Source of the DNA: Triatoma infestans
Lineage: Eukaryota; Arthropoda; Insecta; Hemiptera; Reduviidae
Assembly: GCA_011037195.1 (NCBI GenBank)
Contig: JAAEAF010006175.1
Span: 1 to 64,000, forward strand
Direction of reading: 5' to 3'
DNA length: 64,000 nucleotides
A program made the position numbers and the translations under genes. Shown here piece after piece: positions 33,346 through 45,199 of the stretch (its first letter is position 1; each line of letters opens with the position of its first letter). The notes under the pieces were generated by a model. The model did no database searches and was not told the origin of the DNA. It saw only the letters and a list, made by a program, of their open reading frames with translations.

Positions 33346-34661
33346 TATTAGAGTATAGATAGATAGAGCATAGTAGAGCATAGATTTGAGGAATTTTCTT
33401 ACAAAAATGGGATTTATACTAAATCATTAGTTGTCTTCAGTGGTAAAAAGTTAGAGGGCTACGCTAAAATAAATGGCACTTTTAAGGGAATCGTGATGCC
33501 CCAGCCACCCCTGATTCCCCCTAAAGTCAGTTGTCCCGGATTAAAGTTTCAAATAAAAGTGACAGATGTGTATCTGTTGTTACCTGTATCCAGGTAGTCG
33601 TGGAAAATAAACCATTTATTAAGGTCCATTCCAGTCAGTTATTTTCATCAACTGTGAATTTATTGGAAAATATTTAACTCCCATCAAGTTTTTATATAGG
33701 TAGTAGAACCGTATACTATACTGAATAAGACAGTTTAGAAGAAAGCTTAATGACTTCCCTCCCCGAACCCTTTCGAGCAATATGTTTCCAATAAAAATAA
33801 TGAAACTGCAGATGTATATACAAGGTTCAATGAAAATAGAGCCTTCTTTGAAAAATCCCATAAGACGAAAAAGAAACAGTAAAGTTGTATTTCTGGTTAA
33901 GAAATTTCAACTGAAATCTATCTTTTGGATCGCCGTAAATTCTATTTATTCGTACTCAGGTACACCCTCCAAACATGTAATTCTGGATAAAAATTCAATG
34001 CTGACGCAATGCATTTCCTTTCTCTAAAAACAGAAATATATTACTTCTAACAATCTTTTATTAATAGAAAATTAATCTTTTGTCAAGATTTAAAAAAATT
34101 ACGAAATTCTAACCTTGTATTTTTAGCCGGTAAAGTGAGTTTTAGCAGTGGGGCCTCTCCCTACAAATATTGAGCGAAATATTGCTATTAGATAAATATT
34201 GCAAAGCATGCTCAAAGTAGTAAAAATGTTGAAAACTTGAAGCAGGGACCCTAAGCGATATGACAAGATATAAACGTCGACATAATTTTTGTAATCCGAT
34301 CTTTACTATTATTGTATTTTATAGTTCATTAACGTTTATTATAGCTGACTCAAAATGGGCCATTACAAACACTTGATGCACTTATTTAGAAAAAATGAAA
34401 ATGAAATATTCTCTCTCACTTAACGTACAACTATTACTACCATTATAATAATAGAAGAATGTAGTAGCGCCTTTATTGTTTATATTACTTTGAACTATAA
34501 TAGTGATAGAGTCTATTTAATTTTTACTTCATTATTCTAATTGAATGTGTTCATGAATAGTTAATAATTCCTTTTCTTTCAAAACACCACATGATACACT
34601 ATAGAGGTGGGAGGTCTGTGTTTTAAATAACAATGTGAATCTCCATTTTGTTTTTGTTTTT
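33346..34661. other. AT-rich DNA with unbounded family A-like blocks
   Basis: Short blocks such as CACTTTTAAGGGAATC (33477) and TAAAACAGAAATATATTACT occur, but no clear copy can be delimited. No gene is recognised. Confidence 0.4.
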
Positions 34662-35200
34662 GAATCTGTGTGAAATATTCACACGACTTTCTCTTACTGC
34701 AGTTATCGCGATGTTTATTCACAGATTTTCTCTAAATTTGGAATTGTTACTAAAAGTACAGTTGCCGTTATCTCTGTAGGTGTTGGAGGGTTGCAATTAT
34801 ACATGTTGATTTTAGGATCAGGAGCTTGAAAAGCGAATTTCAGACTGTAGGACAGCGCTATCATCAAGCCCAGAAATACTGATAAAATTCAATGTTTACT
34901 TTTTTCCATTGTAATATATAGTCCATAATGTGTGTAGGCTAAGTTCAAAGGAAATCGTTGGAGCCATTTTCCGAGAAAATCGCAACAACTTACAGCAAAG
35001 TCGCACTTCGAGTTGGACGAATTTTGACAATAACCTTCGTGTCAGATATGACGTAGGTACCTAAACGAAATATCAAGTTTTAGCTACCTGCGACTTTTCG
35101 TCTTTATAAGCTGTACACACACACAAAATTTCTAATAACCAGTTTTTCTTACTCAGAGGACCTCAAAATGAATCACTATTTTTTTCTTATTACCCGTATT
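34662..35200 (-). mobile_element. Family A repeat, minus copy
   Basis: It opens with AATCTGTGTGAAATATTCAC, ACGACTTTCTCTTACTGCAG, the reversed 3' hairpin and terminal repeat. GGAAATCGTTGGAGCC, AGTCGCACTTCGAGTTGGAC, GTGTCAGATATGACG, ACACACACAC and AGAGGACCTCAAAATG follow. The reversed 5' end is lost. Confidence 0.75.
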
Positions 35201-36229
35201 TATTTGTGGTGGGAGTATGTCCTTGAAAACTGTTCAATTCACTGATCTACGTATTTTATTAGTATACTGAAGTTTTCTAAATAATGAACGTGTTTTTTCT
35301 CCAACTATTATTGCTTTTATATCCAAGGCCCCGTAGTGATTACATAATATTACAACTATTAGGAACTGAACTTAGTTTGATTTTGTTTTGTTTTTTTATT
35401 TTTGCTCGAGAAGATTTGAACGTTTTTCTTTAAATTTTACACACTAACTACACACGTAGAGCTATCATTTTTATTGTAACCTTCTTTTTTGCGGTAAATA
35501 AAATTGCCAGTCACTAAACATTGAAATTTAGTGAGAAAATTTTGTCATTAGAATTGTAATAAATGCATTATGGAGAAAGTCGTGTGAGTGTTTCACTCCA
35601 CATTGTTTTATTTACTAGTGTCCATTTCTGTAAAATGTAGAGACTGCTGAAATCAGATCTAACACAAGTTGCCAGGCAACGATTAATCTGTTGTTTTAAA
35701 TTAGTAAAAAGTATACATAAAAATTATATAATCTCAACCATGATATTATATAATTATATCTGTTTAGAGCTCCATTATCTAAAGGTAACTTAATAATATG
35801 TTACTTTAAGTTAAGCGCCGGATATCGTAAAGTTTCATGAGAGAGTGTGAGAGAGACAGAGAAAACAAACTGACCTAACATTGGTGCCCTAATTTTGATC
35901 AACTTGTATGTAGATATATACGTGTACATGAAATAGTTTCTATTCCAAAGGCCTCATATACTTGTAATTCCAGTTTATGTTAGACAATCTACCGGCCACA
36001 CAAATTTGCCTACTACATATGAAGGGGAGGGGGAGACCCGCCGAGATAAACCACTAATAGTATAAAATCATTTTTTTTATGGTCTTACAGTTGATTTCTT
36101 CATTATTTCTTTTTATTACTCAGTCCGCTTTCTATTGTAGTGTTTGGGTAGAGTTTTATCTTTCTTTCAGGTTTTCTTTTCATCTGTTTCTTGAACTCAA
36201 TAACTGTTTTAAGGAGGGAAGCTTCTTTG
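35201..36229. other. AT-rich DNA with one family A 3'-end scrap
   Basis: GGAGAAAGTCGTGTGAGTGT followed by TTCACTCCA at 35572-35600 is an isolated family A 3' hairpin. I recognise nothing else. Confidence 0.5.
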
Positions 36230-36930
36230 GCCTACCCCCAAGGGGTGACTATAGCATGTAGGACCTAAATCTTAGGTCCTCCAAAATAGCAGGGGTTGGG
36301 CGTGAGGTCGACGACCCCACCCTAGAAAAACCGAACCGTTACGAAACCTCAAGGAAAAGAAAATCGGAATGGATTTAAGGCACGACATAAGCGAGTCAAA
36401 GGAATTGTATATGGATTGCAACATGGAATGTCAGAAGTATTTTTGAGCCGGGAGCTAGTAGGATGCTTGAGGAACAATTAAGGGATTATAAGGTTGAAGT
36501 GGCTGCTTTACAGAAAATTAGGTGGAGAAAGGAGGAGTTGGTGGAGTGAGAGATTATGTGCTCATAAACAGTGGGCATTGAGCAAATATACTGGGTACTG
36601 GCTTCATGATTAAGAATACACTTAAGCACGCAGTCATTAGTTATAAAGCTGTAAATGAGTCTGGCAGTAAGGACATGGAGAAGGATTGCTTTGGTGAGAG
36701 AGGAGTGAGAAGGGGTGATAGAGGAGGCCAAGTTCCTTCGTGGACCGTAGAGCCAAAGGAGAGAGAGAGCTTCTATGGCCATTTGTAACAGTAAGCTTTC
36801 AAGGCAAAGACAAGAACTCGGAGAGAAAATTCATGTTAATATCACCGGGAATTTTGATGTCTGCTAGCTTCTTCTGGAAGATCCGTTCATATCGGGTACC
36901 ATGTAAACTGCGAGCACATATCTTATGACC
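36230..36930 (+). pseudogene. RTE/CR1-like LINE 5' part: APE endonuclease fragment
   Basis: An untranslated-like leader with AGGTCGACGACCCCACCCTA (about 36305) precedes IATWNVRSIFEPGASRMLEE and QLRDYKVEVAALQKIRWRKEE (about 36415-36540, across a frameshift). GTGFMIKNTLKHAVISYKAV (about 36597-36654) follows. These match the first blocks of LINE apurinic-type endonuclease: TWNVR, ALQ(E)IRW with the catalytic glutamate changed to lysine, and GTGF. The enzyme would nick the target site. Later domains are lost and frames are broken. Confidence 0.8.
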
Positions 36931-36958
36931 TAGTCTGGATTTTTTATCATAGTAGGGT

Positions 36959-36988
36959 GATGAGGAGGTAGATAGGCTGGCTAAAACT
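36959..36988 (+). pseudogene. Possible RNase H end fragment
   Basis: DEEVDRLAKT resembles the NExADxLAK block of LINE RNase H. It is very short and may be chance. Confidence 0.3.
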
Positions 36989-38184
36989 TAGACGCCTCGC
37001 TCCTCTTCAGTGGTCCTTCATGGTATTTAACTATATATATCTGATTAGCTTCCAGGCCTGGACAGTTTTAAAGCATTCACTCCAATGGATGAATTTATTG
37101 GGTAATCGGTAGCTTAAAATACTCATCCAAAGAATTTGATAAAATCCAAATAGCTAGCTATTTAGTTCATAGGTAGTCTTCGGTGTGTAGTTAGATTATG
37201 GTCTCCTAGTTATTTCTTCATAGGATATTGTTTGTTTTACAAAGCATCTCTTAATGAAGTTTCTGCTAGATTTGTCTCTTCCGTCTTCTAGTGTTTGTGA
37301 GATAGAATAGGAAAGAAACACTCTTCATAGGATGAGAGTTCATCTTAAGACAAATTGTTTGGGTAGAACAGGGTTCAAGAACTTTTTGGTCAGAGCACAT
37401 TCTTCGACTTACGGCCCAAACAGATTCCTCTCTCAGGACATTGTTCGAAGTGCGTCAATCTTTGATCGAATGATCTAACGATATTAGAACCGGTTTGTTG
37501 ATGTTTTATTTCATTGTTTCTTTGCTTACCCGCGGGACCAAAAATAACTTAATATAGTGTTCTAATGTTCTAATGTTAGGGGGGTTCTTGGTTTTGGCAA
37601 CAGAAACTTTTCGATTAATCAACTGATAACAATATTGTAGCTATCTGCTACGGATAACCTATTAAATAATCTATTAATTCCATTAATTTTAATAAATTAA
37701 TCCAGTATCTTTATATCGGTCAGCTGTTTTGACATGTTCTCATTAAACATTGCCTTTTATATTTTATAATAGTCAGACTAATTTATTTAAATTTTACGTA
37801 AATATTATGTAATCGATTGCGTTACACTTTTTTTTTCAGTTGCTATACTCATACAACTTGGCTAGTTTAGTTCATAAATAGATTGATTGAATATATATTT
37901 ATCTGTAAGTCTGTTTACAGACCTAATTACATTCGAATCTAATCCTATTAGATTCCTTTTCGAATTATATTCCTAATTAAGTTAGACATCTTAGATCTAT
38001 ATGCAACTGGGAAAATCCTTCAATGGAGTGCTCCAAGTTCTTTAAACACAAATTAGACCCTGAAGATGCTATTATATTTATATAATAGGTTTTTCCAGGA
38101 AGTTCGTGTGTACATCCTAAGTTGAAGATCCAGAATTGGTAGAGTAGTGATAATATTTAGACAGATAAATTTTTGGTAATAATA
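36989..38184. other. Unassigned AT-rich DNA
   Basis: No gene or bounded repeat is recognised. Confidence 0.4.
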
Positions 38185-38405
38185 ATTTTTACTTTTCTTA
38201 GTGTTTCCTGCAAGAGGAAGTACTGTAATCGGGTCAAATTTTCTATATCGAGTTTTCACCGCAAATGTCAGTTTTTGTGATTTTCTTCATAAAAACACCC
38301 ACGAATTTCATTAAATTTGTTATATTAGCTATAAATCTTGTCACTTACATTTTTGTAAACCGCAGTAAGAAAAAGTTGTGTGAGTATTTCACACCGAATT
38401 TTTTA
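38185..38405 (+). mobile_element. Family A repeat, deletion derivative with both ends
   Basis: TTTTTACTTTTCTTAGTG, AAGAGGAAGTACTGTAATCG and ATATCGAGTTTTCACCGCAA open the copy. CCGCAGTAAGAAAAAGTTGT and GTGAGTATTTCACACC close it. About 100 interior bases remain, making it MITE-sized. Confidence 0.75.
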
Positions 38406-39639
38406 AATTAATAAGCAACTCGTCTGTTTGTAAGTTATGTATTTCGTGCAATATTTCTGGTTTCAAAAAATATTTTACTCTCGTAAGTTATCTTCTGTTA
38501 ATATTATTTGGAGATTTAATTTAGCGATGGAACTTTGTGTTAGTTTGAATCCTTCTGCAATTCTTTAATAACCGAGCCAGGATTAGGTACTAATTTTTTT
38601 ATTAATTTCTTTTACACTTTGTTCTGTCTGTTTCGACTTAACAAAGTGTAAGTCAATAAACAGAGCTCCAACGATATTCTTTAAATTTGCAATGCTAACT
38701 TTACGGTTCTAAACCTATCAAGTTTATTTGAAAGAAAAATTAGAGTACGGGAGCGTTATGGAGTTCAAGTTGAATACTGTTCAACGAGCTGGTTGGTGAT
38801 CTGCAGGTAATCACATTCAGGTAACTCGCTGAGAAAAACCAAGTCTGCTAAACTTGTAATGAAAGTTCCAAGTTCTTATTTCCAACTCAACATATTTTTT
38901 CAATATTAAATTTTTACAATTCTTTCCTTTCTTTTTGAATTAGTTTGTTTTGAGGCGTGTCAGTAAACTGGACATGGATTTAGACTATCAACTTTTATTT
39001 TGTCATCACATAAAAGAAAAGTTGGAGAGGAAAGTTCCAGTTTTCCTTCTGTCGTCTCCCATGAGATATTCTGTCCTCATTTCTTTATCTTGACAAGAAA
39101 ATTCTTTTGGTAGGCCAGTTAATACTTTTGGCATCAGAAAATACGTCAGATAATGACAAAGTTTGCTCAACTTTTTTTCACTGCATTTTCCTTATTTTTT
39201 TTATAACATAAATTAGCATTAGTTATATGATTGGAAAAATTTGATTGGTTGCTGGAAATGAGTTAATTTTTTACTACCAAGTTGCGTGTATTTGTTATTA
39301 TTAAATAGTTTTAAGGATGTCTATTTCTGATTAATTTATTAATAATAACTCTGCAGTCATGATTTTGTACTCTGTGTGTGTGTGTGTGTATGTGCGTTGT
39401 TTTAAGTAAATTATTTTGAGAGTTATGGGTAAATTTAGCGAGCAGAACAAACAGTTCGGTCTAGCTAAAGGACTTAACAGGTGGTCAACTGTCACTAGCT
39501 CTGTGTGTAGAATGATTAAAGCCTGTGTAGTGGTTAGATGTAAGGTTAGTTTACTATTCAGGTAGCAGTGGCTGTGTCTCTATCAACCAGGGACAGCGCT
39601 CATGTAACACCACTCACTACTGTAAACATTCTAAATAAA
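38406..39639. other. AT-rich DNA; (GT)n at 39374-39390
   Basis: Nothing else is recognised. Confidence 0.4.
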
Positions 39640-39668
39640 TTAGCACATTCTCTTATGTGGGTGTACGC

Positions 39669-39729
<61 letters not shown>

Positions 39730-39852
39730 CCAACATTATTCACAAAAACTATTTTTTTTTTAAATAAGGGAATCTCATCAATGTCCGGTGAGAACTCAAA
39801 GTCGAAAATTTGACACGAGGCTGTAGTATTACAGTAGTAAGTAAGAGTAAAC
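39640..39852 (-). mobile_element. Family A repeat, minus fragment with expanded microsatellite
   Basis: CCGGTGAGAACTCAAAGTCG, AAAATTTGACACGAGGCTGT and AGTAGTAAGTAAGAGTAAAC are the reversed 5' end. Upstream, where the family has a CA tract, lies (CA)n(TA)n at 39681-39729. Confidence 0.65.
39681..39729. repeat. (CA)n(TA)n compound microsatellite
   Basis: (CA)n covers 39681-39702 and (TA)n runs to 39729, inside a family A copy. Confidence 0.95.
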
Positions 39853-40048
39853 AACCCGGAAGGAACTCAAAGGTCTAGTGGGTTGTGTAATGGTAACGTG
39901 AACTACAATAATTAGTTATTGATAATTTTTTAAATTTAAAAAACTGCTTCACTCACATACTCGTATCTTATTAGAATTCTGTAGTCGAGAGTGTCTTCAG
40001 AGTTGAAGTTTCAGCTAAATGTTGAACGATTTTTTCCAAAGACATATC

Positions 40049-40088
<40 letters not shown>

Positions 40089-40659
40089 GGAAAATAAGAG
40101 TTGCTCTTAACTTTTGCCGTTTTAAATTTTGCATGGGCTGTCAGAGGCGCTTACAATGCAGTCTCCTTGATGTTGTACTTATACCTAAAAGCCATGAGGT
40201 ATAATTCTCCCCGCAACCTGTATATTATATAAATACTGAATTTAGATTCTCATCTTATTAAACTGTGGTATTGTATTTTGTAGGATAGTTGAAGGAATAT
40301 TTTTTTAACAACCAATAAGTGTATGATGAAGTCAACTAAGACCGGTAACTAGTCGTGCACATTGCGTTACACTCAATAAGAAGGAGTGACCCATACCCAT
40401 CTAGTTACGCCTGTAATAATACTAATTATGCCTGTAGTAATAATGCTTCTTAGTTTGCATACATTGATTTTTTTTTTTAATCGTTTGTTCGCGTTGCGTC
40501 TATTTATATGTAACTAAAATACAATTCTCAAACTAAATATACTAGGTAAGTTATTTTTATATTTTTTTATTTATAAAATTGTGTAGACAATCGTTGCAAC
40601 AATTATGAATACTGAATGTGCCCTATATCTCAACTATTAAAGCTTGTGACGGCAGTTTA
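39853..40659. other. AT-rich DNA without recognised gene
   Basis: Apart from the (AAT)n tract, nothing is recognised. Confidence 0.4.
40049..40088. repeat. (AAT)n microsatellite
   Basis: About 13 uninterrupted AAT/ATA units. Confidence 0.95.
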
Positions 40660-41329
40660 CATTTCAACCTAACTGACAATTACCGCAGAAAATTACCAGA
40701 AAATCTGTTTTTCCGGCAAAATGTTACGAATGAAAGTTATAGGTTAGCATTCCAAGTTTAAAGGAAATCATCATTGCCGAGTTCAAGAAAATTCCAATAA
40801 AATCTCAAAAACGTATTCTGTAAAGTTGCCACTTCCGGTTATCAAATGTTCTTAAATTTGGAATTCTAGTATACTTAGTATACTGTAATATTACATTGTA
40901 GTGAAATAGTACTTTAGCGGAAGCCTTGCTCCCCCAGAACCCTCCCTCAAAAATTAATTTTCCTGAAAAATTTGAAATAGGACTACTTTAGTAGACATTT
41001 ATGTATAGGTAATTCAAACTGCGTACACGAATGATAATCTTACGTACAGAATATCTTTAATGGCATTTCTGAGGAAAATCGCGAATAAGCTGAAAAATAA
41101 ATTCAGTAAATTCACACTTCCGGGTGATGGATTTTGACCACACCGTCAGATGGTCACCACTTGGTATTAAGGTATTTCATTCACACATACACACTTATAG
41201 ATCATTCGCTAAAACATGTTTTTGTCTTATCCACTGGATTTCAAAACATGCATTTCCGGTGAGATCTCGATTTCTGAAAATTTCACACGATCGCAATATT
41301 TCCTCTTCTGAGTGAGAGAAGTAAAAAAT
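40660..41329 (-). mobile_element. Family A repeat, minus copy with 5' end
   Basis: GTTAGCATTCCAAGTTTAAA with GGAAATCATC, GTAAAGTTGCCACTTCCGGT, CGTCAGATGG, a CACACATACACACTTA tract, GATCATTCGCTAAAACATG, ATGCATTTCCGGTGAGATCT, and TTTCACACGATCGCAATATT ending GAGAGAAGTAAAAA occur in order. It ends in the family 5' terminus. Confidence 0.78.
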
Positions 41330-41777
41330 AATTACTCTCTGCTGAAACACTTCTGTAATATTTTTTTATAGATGAAACAAACTTGCCAATTATAGCAAAG
41401 TGTAAGATGGCTGCCAGTATCTAAATCATGTACGGGTTTTCTTGACCAGGTGTGGCGCAATTACGGAAGTGCGATAATTTTAGTTTAAAATATCTCCTGG
41501 CGGCTTTCATCAGAAAATGAATGAAAACAGTCATATAACCCCACTTTTTTTTTATAACAATGTTTATAGCTCCATTTACTTGAAGAGCGGTAATATTTAT
41601 GTGTGTGTGTTTGAGTGAGTGTGGTTTTGTTTAGTATGTGCTTGCATAAAATATGAGGCAATTATTCTGAGGCTAGGTTTTTCTTGGAATTCCCCAATTA
41701 CAAAATTTGCAATTATGTTTATAGAAAGTGTGCCCTTTGATCAGCCGACCAGTGAAAATATCTAGTGTACTCACTGC
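41330..41777. other. Unassigned
   Basis: It contains a GTGTGTGTGTTTGAGTGAGT tract at 41598, possibly another old family A piece. No gene is recognised. Confidence 0.35.
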
Positions 41778-43124
41778 TAAAAAATACTTCTGAAACGCCT
41801 AATTCCTATCCTAGAATCACTAAACATCATCCCTACCCACCAATTTAGATTCCGCACTCGTCATTCCACTATTCAACAGTCCTTCAGAGTTGTCGATACT
41901 ATTTCGTCCGCTCTGGAGAACAAGAAATATTGCCTGGGTGTCTTCCTGGACGTGGCTCAGGCTTTCGACAGAGTTTGGCACCCAGGATTACTCGATAAAT
42001 TAAAACAATTCCTTCCCACTCCATTTTACCTTCTCCTGCAATCCTACCTTACGTACCACTGTTTCAGAGTGAGATGCGACATTGAGGTCTTCGATCTACA
42101 TGTTATCTGCCCGGTGTGCACAGGGCAGTATACTAGGACCAATCCTTTATACCATCTATACTGCTGACATTCCTACCCATCCCCAAACACTAATAACAAC
42201 TATTAACTTTCAACTTTCCCTTTTCACTAATAGTTTTAATTTTCCTTTTTATGTTTCTGCGATGTAACAAATGTGTAAGTTTAAAAATTCTTTGTCCACA
42301 TCTTCACGACTTTATATATATTAAAGCCTTGACAGGAAACTCTTCGAAACGTTGGCATAATTGAATGTTTTTTATGGCCGATCCTCACCAAATTTCTTCA
42401 TAACACAATTCATCAACGGTCAACAAATTCTTTTACTAATAACAACCTATGCTGATGACATTGCAATACTATTTTCCCACCCTGATCCTTCTCGTGTCTG
42501 TACTGTTGTACAAGAACACTTTAAGCTCCTTGAAAGTTGATGTAAAAAATCGAGAATAAAACTCGATCCTGCCAAATGTGTCCAGGTTACATTTACATTA
42601 CGAAAGCAGACTTGCCAACCACTAACTATCAACAATGCAGAAATACCCACTTCTACACAGGTACGTTACCTACGACTCTACTTAGACAGTCGTCTAACGA
42701 GGAACCTACACAGAAAACTTAAATGAAAAGAACTAAACATATGTTACAGACTCTTGAGGAGACTCCTTGGACCTAAATCTACCATGAAGGTACAGAACAA
42801 ACTCGCACTCTACAAAACACTACTTAGACCGATATGGACTTATGGAGCGGAATTGTGGGGCTCCGCAAAACCTTCCAATGTACAACCCATACAATCCTTC
42901 CAATCCAAAGTCCTCCGCCGAATCGTTAACGCACCCTATTATGTCTCCAATCGCACCCTTTATCATGACCTTAATATTCCCTTCGTTAATGATCTAATCC
43001 ATTCCCAAATCCAAAATTTCCACTCACTCTCTACACCTTTCCACCCTGACAATCCTCCACATCGTTTAAGACGTCGTTGGCCACGTGATCTCCTTGCTCC
43101 TCAATCCACAAGTTTATCCTAGGG
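41778..43124 (+). pseudogene. Jockey reverse transcriptase, disrupted
   Basis: Blocks in order: HQFRFRTRHSTIQQ (about 41840-41880), GVFLDVAQAFDRVWHPG (about 41938-41988), SILGPILYTIYTADIP (about 42128-42175), then after the insert TYADDIAILFSHPDP (about 42446-42490) with both catalytic aspartates kept. Next come IKLDPAKCVQVTF, YGAELWGSAKPSNVQ (about 42841-42885), FQSKVLRRIVNAP and the end RRRWPRDLLAP. Stops follow LES (about 42538) and RKLK (about 42724). The ends of the protein are conserved with the window-start copy. Confidence 0.9.
42189..42446. mobile_element. 234-bp insertion in Jockey with 12-bp duplication (H4)
   Basis: ACTAATAACAAC at 42189-42200 and 42435-42446 flanks 42201-42434. 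Removing the insert and one repeat restores continuity of the RT domain. The insert is non-coding. Near 42330-42360 it carries GCC, a UUGACAG/GAAACUCUUC stretch, CGAAAC, GUU and GGC. This is like a degraded hammerhead (stem I GCC/GGC, stem III ACGU, cleavage at U). There is no poly(A) tail. Confidence 0.78.
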
Positions 43125-43271
43125 AGTCCCAGCCAGCGCTGATTGGTTTCTCCCATCACGTCATCCTAGTTGTGACGTTGAGCTTAGCTCAGTGACACGA
43201 TTGTTTATTATACTGTACATACACTTTTGCCATTGTACATAGTGGTACAGATGCAAATAAAAAAAAAAAAT

Positions 43272-43789
43272 GTTTGTGGGACAGACATTTGAATATATTA
43301 AAAGGTAATCTGTTTCTGTTTCAAAAGAGAGCGCCATTTGGAACTATGTAACTATGTATGCATACCTGAACTTTGTGTTTTATTGTTTTTGATTTTTTCT
43401 TATTCTCCATTAACTGCTTTACGGCGAAGTATTACCTTCATGTCAAATTTCCAAACTAGTGTTTTCTATAAAAATATATGTTTTCCAGGTTTCCCTGTGT
43501 ACGAAACAATTAGGATTTGAAGTGTGACGCGCCTTCAACTTAATGCACTTATTACCAATAATTATAATTGATACATTTTGATGAAATTTAAAATATTTCC
43601 TAAACATTTTGCAGGCGTTAACATCACACAATATAATGTTGGGGTAAAACCGAAGATTATACTTTGTTTCTTAGGACATGTTTGGATATAGCTACCTGAA
43701 TGTGACTATATTGAAGTCCATCAAGCCCCAATATTACTGAAATTGCTCTAATAGAACCCCCCCCCCAGCTCAATCTTAAAATTTCATTG
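43272..43789. other. Unassigned; C-run at 43757-43766
   Basis: No gene is recognised. Text near 43440-43500 loosely resembles a family A 5' end. Confidence 0.4.
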
Positions 43790-43965
43790 AAGTACCTACC
43801 ACCATCCTACTTGGTACGAAGTTTTCTTTACTGAATGAATTTCCGAGATTTTATAGAAAATAGCTCCGATGATTATCTTTGGCAAATAATTGTACACATA
43901 AAAGGGCCTATCACTTTTATTTGAAGTTTTTTGCCCGGAAAATTGATTTTTGTAGCAATGTATAC
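43790..43965 (+). mobile_element. Family A internal fragment
   Basis: TCCGAGATTTTATAGAAAAT, AGCTCCGATGATTATCTTTG, CTATCACTTTTATTTGAAG and CCCGGAAAATTGATTTTTGT are family blocks in plus order. Confidence 0.6.
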
Positions 43966-44008
43966 ATATTGTTAGGACAATTTTGAGTCAAATATAATAT
44001 ATATATAT

Positions 44009-44262
44009 AAACAACCTATGGCGCAATAGCCCATGAAGGACGAATGTTTGTCAGTCGGCGATTTGTATTGGGGGATGTATGGTAAGCAAGACGCGGTCCC
44101 CTCGCCGTTTAGTTCTGGCCTTCGCTACCTAGGTGCGCTACCATCTGTACCTTCCCACTTTTTCTCACGATGCTGGGTCAACACCGTCTTTGCCCTCACC
44201 GAAATCGAACCCTGATCCTCACCACAGGCGAGTGCGCTAGCCTCTAGACCAACCCGCGGGGG
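44009..44262 (-). mobile_element. tRNA-derived SINE (family SB) with pol III boxes
   Basis: Minus strand: GCGGGTTGGTCTAGAGGCTA, GCGCACTCGCCTGTGG, then GGTTCGATTTC. Box A TGGTCTAGAGG (44251-44241) matches the consensus exactly. Box B (44211-44201) has two changes. Their spacing of about 29 bases suits a tRNA gene. The body is shared with 28687-28952. It ends in GGCTATTGCGCCATAGGTTG and a (TA)n stretch. Confidence 0.82.
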
Positions 44263-44329
44263 ATGTAGACAAATCCAAGAAGAAAATTGTGTCAATTTTA
44301 TATTATTTAGAATAAGTGAAAGTCCGTGT

Positions 44330-44432
44330 TTTCTGTTTAATTGCATATTTAGAGGCCTGCAAACATATATTTCTGGTGAAATTACAAAAATCTGACATTA
44401 TCTACAGCAATAGGAGAAATTAAAAAATTAAC
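44330..44432 (-). mobile_element. Family A 5'-end fragment, minus
   Basis: GAGGCCTGCAAACATATATT, TCTGGTGAAATTACAAAAAT, CTGACATTATCTACAGCAAT and AGGAGAAATTAAAAAA are a diverged reversed 5' end. Confidence 0.55.
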
Positions 44433-44990
44433 TTTCTGGAGTTAAGGGATTGGCAAAGTAACTGTAGTAGTAGTCATAGCTCAGAGGATGGCACATCAAC
44501 ACCAACATCGTGTATCTAAATGCTCTAATATATTTCCAATAACAGTTTACACGCTTTGAATACACTTGTAATTTGGGATTGCTATTTGCAATGTATTGTA
44601 AAGGCGACAAATAGAGGGCGGTTATCTGAATGACAACAGGTAAAGGAGTAGTGACGTCATCACAGCTTTTATGAAGTATTGAAGTTCTTCTTGTTACTCC
44701 AAGCTTGTATGTTGTAATCTCTTTTCTAATTTGGGACTTTATTACTTTCACCAAGTGTTACAAACAATTTTAACTCGTCATTCATTTAAAGTACTTAACT
44801 TAGTCTTTGTTACTTAATGCCCTACTTCTCTATCTCCCACTCCAATTTCCTCCATTCATTTATCAGATCTTTAAAGATGTTTTCCCTATTATTAATTACC
44901 GAAAAAGAAATAACATAAAAAACACCATTTACTGGAATTATGTGAAGTAAGTTCCATTCACTTATGATTTGATTGATTAATGAATTTTAG
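44433..44990. other. Unassigned
   Basis: An open minus frame at 44428-44754 of 108 codons has no recognisable domain, and I do not support it as a gene. Confidence 0.4.
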
Positions 44991-45170
44991 GGTATTTTTA
45001 CTTTCTCTTACTCCTAGTGAGAAGGAAGTATTGTAATCGTGTCAATTTTTGTTTTAATTTGAATTTAACAGAGAAGTTTAAACTTCATATGAACGTTGCT
45101 CTTGGTTCTTGCACCTCAATAAGTGGTTTCTTGCAAAATGCTTTCAACCGGAATTTTTTCTAAAAAAAAA
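44991..45170 (+). mobile_element. Family A 5' part with clear terminal hairpin
   Basis: TTACTTTCTCTTACTCCTAG then TGAGAAGGAAGTATTGTAAT and CGTGTCAATTTTTG. The first 30 bases fold on themselves (ACTTTCTCTTACT against AGTGAGAAGGAAGT), showing a hairpin inside the 5' end. Confidence 0.7.
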
Positions 45171-45199
45171 TCAAAAAATCTATTGCGAAATACTCAACG

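Larger units (their letters stand above)
41778..43271 (+). mobile_element. Jockey-type retrotransposon, 5'-truncated, split by a nested insertion
   Basis: It starts inside the RT domain (KILLKRLIPILESLN) and ends with a 3' UTR and AATAAAAAAAAAAA at 43256-43271. The order matches the copy at 820-2070. A 234-bp insert at 42201-42434 with a 12-bp duplication interrupts it just before the catalytic YADD. The C-terminal frame 42754-43122 is open for 122 codons. 5' truncation and an A tail are typical of LINE insertion. Confidence 0.92.

Noticed and set aside
44201..44251. Free-standing tRNA gene
   Set aside because: A and B boxes are present, but the sequence continues into a SINE body shared with 28687-28952 and the acceptor stem does not close.
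44428..44754. Minus-strand open frame of 108 codons
   Set aside because: No similarity recognised, and the region has no other gene signals.
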